Below, piece after piece: positions 58,020-64,000 of a stretch of DNA of 64,000 nt (position 1 is its first letter; the number at the start of each line of letters is the position of its first letter). Source of the stretch: Oikopleura dioica (taxonomy: Eukaryota > Chordata > Appendicularia > Copelata > Oikopleuridae); the NCBI GenBank assembly GCA_907165135.1, contig OU015567.1, positions 10,173,001 through 10,237,000 of the forward strand. The letters run 5' to 3'. A program made the position numbers and the translations under genes. Below the pieces are notes generated by a model that was not told where the DNA came from, did no database searches, and was given only the letters and a program-made list of their open reading frames with translations.

Positions 58020-58717
58020 TGATAACAGGCCCGCAGGCGTGTTTCAACAGTTTTTTTGAATTTAGAAGAAGATAGTGTCAAAAATTATGACGAGAAGACT
58101 CTCAGAGTCATGACACATGAGTATTAAATTGATTGAAGTAAGAAAGTCTGCTTCATTGAACCGAATTAATAAAAGAACAAAATATGGTACTTTCAAGAGC
58201 AAAATTAGCATAGATGGCTTACAAGAAAGAGCTTATTTTACCCTGAAAAATTACTATTGATAAGAAGAAGTGCAATTTTATCACGAGAAAATATTCGACC
58301 TGTATATCAAGATACTCCTCTGATCGCCCTTTTTGTTAACCCGTAATTTTCACCCGCCTTTTTGGAAACTCGTCTTTTTCAGCGAAAGTTTTGACAAGAC
58401 TGGAAACTACTGATAACAAATTTAGCGATAGCAATTTTTTCACGGTACAAAAACGAAAGTGAGTGGAGGAAATTTTAAACGAAAATTATCGAGTACCGGA
58501 AGAATGAACAGTTCACTCAGTTTTTTTCGGCCCCAAATTAGCTTTCGCTGGAACCTGTCATTTGTCGGTTGAGTTTTGATTGACAGAAATTGAGGCGGTA
58601 GTTTGCGTGGGGTTTTGTATTCATCTTCTTTTCACGTTTCTACGATTTCGTTTAGGGGCAAAAGGGAAAAGCCAGTATGAGAAAATCTGATGAAACACGC
58701 CTGGGGGCAGATCATCA

Positions 58718-58799
58718 GCTGCGATGGCCGAGTGGTTAAGGCGAGAGATTAGAAATCTCTTGGGGTCTCCCCGCGCAGGTTCGAATCCTGTTCGCAGCG
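58718..58799 (+). tRNA. tRNA-Ser (AGA), copy 2
   Basis: Same 82-nt sequence as copy 1 but on the plus strand, followed by TTTT. About 30 bp of 5' flank (TGAAACACGCCTG, then ATCA before the gene) and the 3' flank (AATTCTTTT) are also shared with copy 1, so the two arose by an inverted duplication. Confidence 0.97.
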
Positions 58800-59097
58800 A
58801 ATTCTTTTGAACCATCCTTTTATGCGCTTTTCTCCAACTTCGACCCTTTCTGTTAACACGCAATTACCAGCTTTGAAAATGAATGGGCTACAGTTGTTTT
58901 TGGCGCTGTACTCAGCACATTGACTCGGCCAATTTGCATTTTTGGGCGCTAACGAAACTACGACATTAATTTTACACGACTCTTGGCAGACGACGCCTCT
59001 AAAGCTCTCATGAATTCGCTGCTTGAAGGAATTCCATTCCATTCATTCGTTCAACCTTTTTATGACTCAATCAGAAAAAGGCTTATCTAATATTCCT

Positions 59098-59212
59098 GAG
59101 CGCGGTAACATTTGTAGAAAACCTGAGTCAGGGTCTGAAAGCTCTTAAAAGAATAGCGGCTTAGATCATTCAGACCCTGACTCAGGTTTTCTACACAGGT
59201 TACCGAGCCTGG
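59098..59212. mobile_element. MITE family B, complete copy
   Basis: About 115 bp with near-complete inverted repeats. The left arm GTAGAAAACCTGAGTCAGGG, preceded by CGGTAAC, is mirrored on the right by GACCCTGACTCAGGTTTTCT, then ACACAGGTTACCG. Spacer about 35 bp. No coding capacity. The target duplication could not be fixed. Confidence 0.8.
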
Positions 59213-60241
59213 CCCTCTGTAACCTTGGCAAAACTCTCAATGATTCTATCACTCTGGATCGTCAAGAAAAAGAAGTATTTTCCACTTGGAAAAGTCACGA
59301 CTGACACAACCCAAGTTTTCAAGTTTGTCATTTCGCGATTTTCGAAGTTTTTCTCAAGTTCCGTCAACACAGCACGTGTCCAGCACGTTCTCATAAGCCT
59401 TCTAAATATGAAAAAGCATCTAGCTTGCGGAAAAAATGCATTCTGGCGGCGCAGGGTTAAGTAGAAAGGATTTCCGAGCATTTGAAGAATTTATATGAGT
59501 ACTCGAGCTTTTGCGAAATTCAATTAGCTTCTGACGCGATTTTGGAAAGTAGAACTCTTTCAACTGATTGTTACAGGTCCATGTAATGCCTTACCGTATA
59601 TAATATACAGTATATAATATACTACTGTATATTCATCTCTATCTTTGAGAAACCAAGTCTAAGATGAACAAAAATGGCGTTTCTTGGCTAGAAATGCGTG
59701 AAATCAAAGAACATGTTTAAAAATTTTGAAAGTCTTCCAAACATTCGATGTTCTTTTGTCACCCTTTTTCTCTTAGAGAAAGAAGCTACAGAAGAGTGAT
59801 GAAATGTCCACGCAGAGCACTCAGACTGGAAATGCGTAGTATTGTGGCTAACACACGATCTTTGAAAGTGGTTCACAGAAAAGTGGATGAAATTTTTGAA
59901 ATCGGAGGGAGTGTGTCGGTTGCCCAAATTGAAGGTCACCCGATCCAAGCTCCAACTCTAGGGTACTTTAAATTATGACGCGCTGGGATTAGCTGACGTT
60001 CGCGAAAACGCGGATGACGGGTTCGGAAAGGCGCAACAGTAAGTAAGAGTTGACTTTGGCTGAGTGTGGATGTTTGCGCATTACTTCCACTCGGCTCGTT
60101 AGTAATCGCGATTGGCAGGTTCCAACCAAACGTGGCGGAGTAGGATGCACCTGTGCCCAAATGCGAGTATTATCTTCCGCCACAGTTACACGTTACTCCT
60201 CCTTCATTTGCATTGAAAAACGCCAGAACAAGGCCCTTTCC

Positions 60242-60388
60242 ATGATAACCCCGCTCTTTCTAATGATCTTCATTTTTTCTCAACTTGCAAGTAGACTTGA
60301 TCAAAAATGGGTTGAGAATGGCGACTCGATCGGTGATAACTTGGACTTTTTTACGGATTTTAGATTCTACCAAATCACCCAGCACTAG
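60242..60388 (+). CDS. Possible 48-residue secreted peptide
   Basis: The frame starts with a hydrophobic signal-peptide-like stretch (MITPLFLMIFIFSQLASR) and continues as an acidic, aromatic tail (DNLDFFTDFRFYQ) to a stop 18 bp before the tRNA-Ser gene. No cysteines, no basic cleavage sites, no clear promoter or polyadenylation signal. It may be chance. Confidence 0.22.
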   Translation: MITPLFLMIFIFSQLASRLDQKWVENGDSIGDNLDFFTDFRFYQITQH

Positions 60389-60405
60389 AAAAAGACAAAA
60401 AGGTT

Positions 60406-60487
60406 CGCTGCGAACAGGATTCGAACCTGCGCGGGGAGACCCCAAGAGATTTCTAATCTCTCGCCTTAACCACTCGGCCATCGCAGC
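60406..60487 (-). tRNA. tRNA-Ser (AGA), copy 3
   Basis: Same 82-nt gene as the two copies upstream, minus strand, followed by TTTTT. Its flanks differ from those of copies 1 and 2, so it is a separate duplication. Confidence 0.97.
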
Positions 60488-61882
60488 TTATCAGCATGCT
60501 TGTCGGTGGTAGTTATATTCGCTCATTATTGGTCAACTGCTAGAACCAATCAGATCTTATACTGCCTACGCGGTCGCTTCTTTGTTGGTTTTTATTGGTC
60601 ATTCCTTGAAAAGCGCTGATTTCCTCGTTAAACTAGACGGAAATCAATGTGATTTTCAAATGGTTGAAAAAACACTAAAATTTAAGATCAGTTTCTAAAA
60701 TCGCCCTAAAGTTCTAAAAGCTGTGACGTTACATAAAACCTCCTTCAGAATTGATAAAGCGCGTTCAACAGCAATAAGCTATCATTTTCTACCGTGTTTT
60801 TAGCGTATCGAATAGCCTGAAAGTGTCATCATTTTCGTTGTAATGGAAAGATTAATCACTTTCTAAAAACATCTTCTTGCATCATGACGATCGGAATTCT
60901 CAGTTGTCAGGTCAACCGATCGCCGGCGCAACTTCTGCAGGCATCCTCAACATGAGCATGATCGATCGATCTACTCATTACCAAACTCGAAAGAAAGCAA
61001 CAACGTGCCGCTAGCAAGGGCCAAACAGTCACTTCCGACCCAGCCTTGCTCGATTAATTCACTTAGACAGCGATTACGAGTCGTAATTTACGACAGCAGA
61101 AAATGATGGAAGGCTGTAATCAGTGACAAAGTGGACTTTGATAAATCGAATGAAATATTCGTCTGGACTCTCAGAATTTCAGGGATCACTTGAATCAGCA
61201 TTGACTCATAAAGCTCTTTTTAAAAGTGGATCATTATTAATGGTCATGAGATAATTTTAAGAATAAAAAATTAAGGGGTCAATAGGTTAACTCCTAGAAG
61301 AAAAAAGTGTCGTGAAATAGGCTTAACAAAGTCACCCCCTTAAGTCTTTAGGCCAAGAATCCGTGTCTAAATTCTCGATTCGGATGTTCTGTTTTTGATC
61401 ATCTTTGTTTCAGAAGCACATCCAATCGAAAAAATCTGAAAATTGAACTAACCCCTCTTCACCCCTCACGCAACTGCTTGACAAACTAGTGCGATAAAAC
61501 AACAGTCATCAAAAAGAATAGGCTTGAGCCGAGTTTATCAGTGAGTTTAATAACACTCTTGCGTCAGTCCCTTACACAGACGGAGGAAGCCGCTCATCAC
61601 TTTCTAGCTGCAGTGACATTTGTACACGACTCCGGACACCAGCTCCGACCGCAAATGGTACTTATATCAGTCATTGTTTTCTTCTAACAGCAGCGTTAGA
61701 ATGTTTGAAGAAAATCCGCCATAACAACAAATTCTCCTTTGACGAGTACGAATTGATTCTATTTCCATGCTCAGCCTAGCATAGAAATAAGTCTTAGCTC
61801 GCTGGCAGACAAATTGAAGGACAATAACTAATTAATACTACTAAACGGAGCATTATCAATATTAACAGATGGCGAAAACAAC
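60488..61882. other. Intergenic region upstream of the second peptide gene
   Basis: AT-rich, no open frame of note, no recognised repeat or RNA gene. Confidence 0.45.
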
Positions 61883-61890
61883 TATAAAAA
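61883..61890 (+). promoter_or_regulatory. TATA box of the second secreted peptide gene
   Basis: TATAAAAA lies 45 bp upstream of the start codon at 61936. Confidence 0.65.
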
Positions 61891-61935
61891 CGCATCGCTT
61901 CCATCACTTTTCTACTAGATTTCTGTTTCTCAAAT

Positions 61936-62222
61936 ATGAACATTTTCAACTTCCTTCTGATTTGCTTCACTTATGCTTATGCCAAATCTATGTGGGAAAT
62001 AACTGATACTCTTTGCAAAGAAAAAGGTAAAAACCCCGATTTCCAACCCTAGTCCTAGACCACAAGTTTGAAAGCCTTCTCCTATCCCTTGTACAATTTT
62101 CAGATATGAAAGAAAAATGCGCTGAAATCTTCGAAAAACGAAGAAAAAGAGCTTACTTTGGTTTTGGAGTGCTCAAAGATCTACTTGCTCCTACTCATGA
62201 TCAGCCTGATTACTCGGAATAA
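61936..62222 (+). CDS. Small secreted peptide precursor (type 2 of 2)
   Basis: Two exons (61936-62026, 62104-62222) joined by a 77-nt phase-1 GT-AG intron encode 69 residues. A signal peptide (MNIFNFLLICFTYAYA) is followed by one cysteine before the intron (DTLC) and one after (EKC), then AEIFEKRRKRAYFGFGVLKD. The KRRKR run is a strong convertase site that would free a C-terminal peptide of about 23 residues starting AYFGFG. A TATA box is upstream and AATAAA (62218-62223) overlaps the stop. The design matches the gene at 21814-22096 (E-[EK]-C-x-x-[VI]-[LF]-E, then K-R-R-[RK]). No known hormone family is recognised. Confidence 0.68.
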
Positions 62223-64000
62223 AGTTCAAATATCGGTATAATTTCGCTTTGTTTAGAATTCTTTAATGTAATAATTATGGTTCTATCATATTCTCAAGAA
62301 AACTCTAAACGGCAAACGCATGGTCACGTATAACTACATGCTATTTATGTGAAAAGCGATTACTGTTGCGATTTCGAGCTCCTTCGATTGTTGCGGTAAT
62401 GGGACTTTGATTTGGCGTTTTGGCGAACTTGTGGGAATTCGAGCGCAGCTCAACCAGCCCAATTGAGCCAAAGTTTGCAGAAATTAGCGCTTATTATGGA
62501 GTAACGTTCCGTTGGAATGCTTCAGTTACAAGATAATCGCAGCATAAAGGGCTAAGACACAGCTGCTGCCATCGTCGTCTTCGTGAGGAAAAACGTATTC
62601 AAGTTCAGTTTCAAGAACTGAAAAAAGACTTGAGATTCTTCGTATTAAAAGCTGCCATTCATTGATGTAAATTTCATGAGTGCAGAACAAGCAAGGAAAA
62701 AACGTGGATCCCCTAACGTTATCAGATCGTCATCTCTAATTTCACAAAGAAATCGAAGCCAGGACGGGCCCCAACGTGACTGGACCGCTCGCTCAATCAA
62801 AACGGATACTCTCCGTGCTCTAGTGTCTCTGAAGAGCTTCCTGGACGCGATATAATCAATGCACCAGTCCACATCATCGAGTTTAACTTATGATAAAAAG
62901 CACGCGCTAGAATTTGCCAAATTCGCTCACGTCTAAAACTGAACGGTGGGTTAAGTAGGGCTGTATTATACGTTGGATTCAAGTTCAAGCGCTTGCCTTG
63001 ACCTTTTTCGTGGATTTCGCGGGGCTTCTGTATATTTTATCCGGAGCAGAGAAAATCGTACACCTGAACTGATCTAGTAAATTTGGCTGTTAGACTCGCA
63101 GAAATGGGAAAATGCTCTCCCGCGTCTTATTTTTCAAGCAACTGTACTTCGCGTGACTAATTTTCATTCGTAAGAATTGTGTATCGTTTCTTACAAAACT
63201 GGTCCTAGCTCGATATCCAACGGAAATGAGCGCCCCTCTATCATGTTGTGGGTTGTTTCTTTTTCTATAAGTGGCGCGAGAGGTTTTCATAAGGGGCAAT
63301 TGGGCCCGTTTCTTTATATTTTCTAAGCGGTTCTTTTCTAGGCTTACTCTCTGAAGCGCTCTCTCTCTCTTCTCTTTCGCTACAGTAGATGCAGACTAAA
63401 AGGCTGTTCGGCTATTTCATAACGACAAATCGACAATTTAACGGCATCTATCTTGGGGCTGCTGGCTCAGAGGTTCAAGCAGGATCTTGTCAAACATGCT
63501 CATCCCTTCTTAATTACTCCACCCTGATTAAAATTTCAGACTCTAGAAAGATCTCATCACGTGAATGCAGATCTTATTCGTCGGTCTTCTACGACACTGT
63601 ATAAAACAGTTCGAGCCGGATAAGAATTAACTCTCAGGCGGAAATCATTATTAAAGATGTCCTTAAAATAGTCTCTGAAAAGAGCCACGAAGTTTCAATC
63701 AAATACTTTTTTATTATGAACAGCAATAAATCGGTTCCGGGAGAGCACGTTGGCTTTTAGCTGATAAATCGGTGAGTAGTGTCTTGCTGGCACAATTGCT
63801 CGACGGATTTTGACAGGAGTGAGCGGTGATAAACTTGAGGCTGTTTTGAAAACATCGAAAATGCCCCGATGGGAGATAACGATAGCTAATTTGGAATATA
63901 AGCAAATTAATAACTTATTTGTGAATGAGAGTTTTGAATTGACACAGGGGGTCTGGATGATAAGAATCAATCAGTAGCTAGAATCGTTCAGTAAAGTTTC
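62223..64000. other. Window end without a firm gene
   Basis: Open frames at 63389-63604 plus (71 codons, after a CTCTCT tract) and 63695-63970 minus (91 codons) have no recognised domain. A CT-rich run lies at 63351-63380. Exons of a gene beyond the window edge are possible. Confidence 0.4.

Noticed and set aside
59590-59632. AT-rich palindromic run (TATATAATATACAGTATATA)
   Set aside because: Simple AT repetition is enough to explain it; no gene or transposon ends are attached.
57859-60512. Short frames such as 57859-58059, 58621-58863 and 60285-60512 that share the peptide LRTGFEPARGDPKRF
   Set aside because: They are translations of the tRNA-Ser genes and flanks, not proteins.
1-64000. 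Spliced-leader RNA gene, rRNA, snRNA or telomeric repeats
   Set aside because: I looked for the Oikopleura leader core and common structural RNA motifs and saw none.

Overview
This is nuclear DNA of a very compact animal genome. The best fit is an appendicularian tunicate of the Oikopleura dioica type. The reasons are protein-coding genes split by very short introns (mostly 37-60 nt, one candidate of 32 nt), UTRs and intergenic gaps of only tens to hundreds of bases, several junctions that keep the reading frame only with GA-AG or GC-AG introns (known to be frequent in Oikopleura), and a chordate gene set (connexin, CADM-type adhesion molecule, PDZ-LIM protein, tropomyosin, OST-alpha-like transporter). 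The species is an inference. No rRNA, mitochondrial sequence, CRISPR array or bacterial gene is seen.

Layout. 0-3 kb: AT-rich, almost gene-free. 3-17 kb: two small unknown genes, a hAT-type MITE, a monoglyceride-lipase-like hydrolase, a 16-exon WD-repeat gene, a PAN/apple-like protein, an EF-hand protein and a small membrane protein. 18-28 kb: connexin, HSD17B4-like dehydrogenase, a small secreted peptide precursor, a Lys-rich protein, a PDZ-LIM protein, a phospholipase-A2-like secreted protein without catalytic residues, and an EF-hand-like protein. 28.3-32.5 kb: a young LTR retrotransposon with nearly identical LTRs but a deleted pol region. 32.7-36.7 kb: a PLAC8/cornifelin-like protein, a von Willebrand A protein and beta-hexosaminidase. 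39.4-50.7 kb: a CADM/SynCAM-like gene with introns of up to about 4 kb, exceptional for this genome; one intron holds a tRNA-His gene and another a perfect 19-bp hairpin. 51-55.3 kb: a small basic protein, tropomyosin and an OST-alpha-like transporter. 55.3-64 kb: sparse, with three identical tRNA-Ser(AGA) genes, MITE pieces and a second small secreted peptide precursor.

Most genes are unrelated housekeeping, contractile, junction or secretory genes; the window is not an operon or one pathway. The most unusual points are two small TATA-driven secreted precursors that share a Cys and polybasic layout, GA-AG introns supported by protein homology, a dead PLA2-like protein, two MITE families and a pol-deleted LTR element.

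Exon boundaries were worked out by hand from splice motifs and frame. Where the coding sum is a multiple of three I say so. First exons and some junctions remain uncertain.
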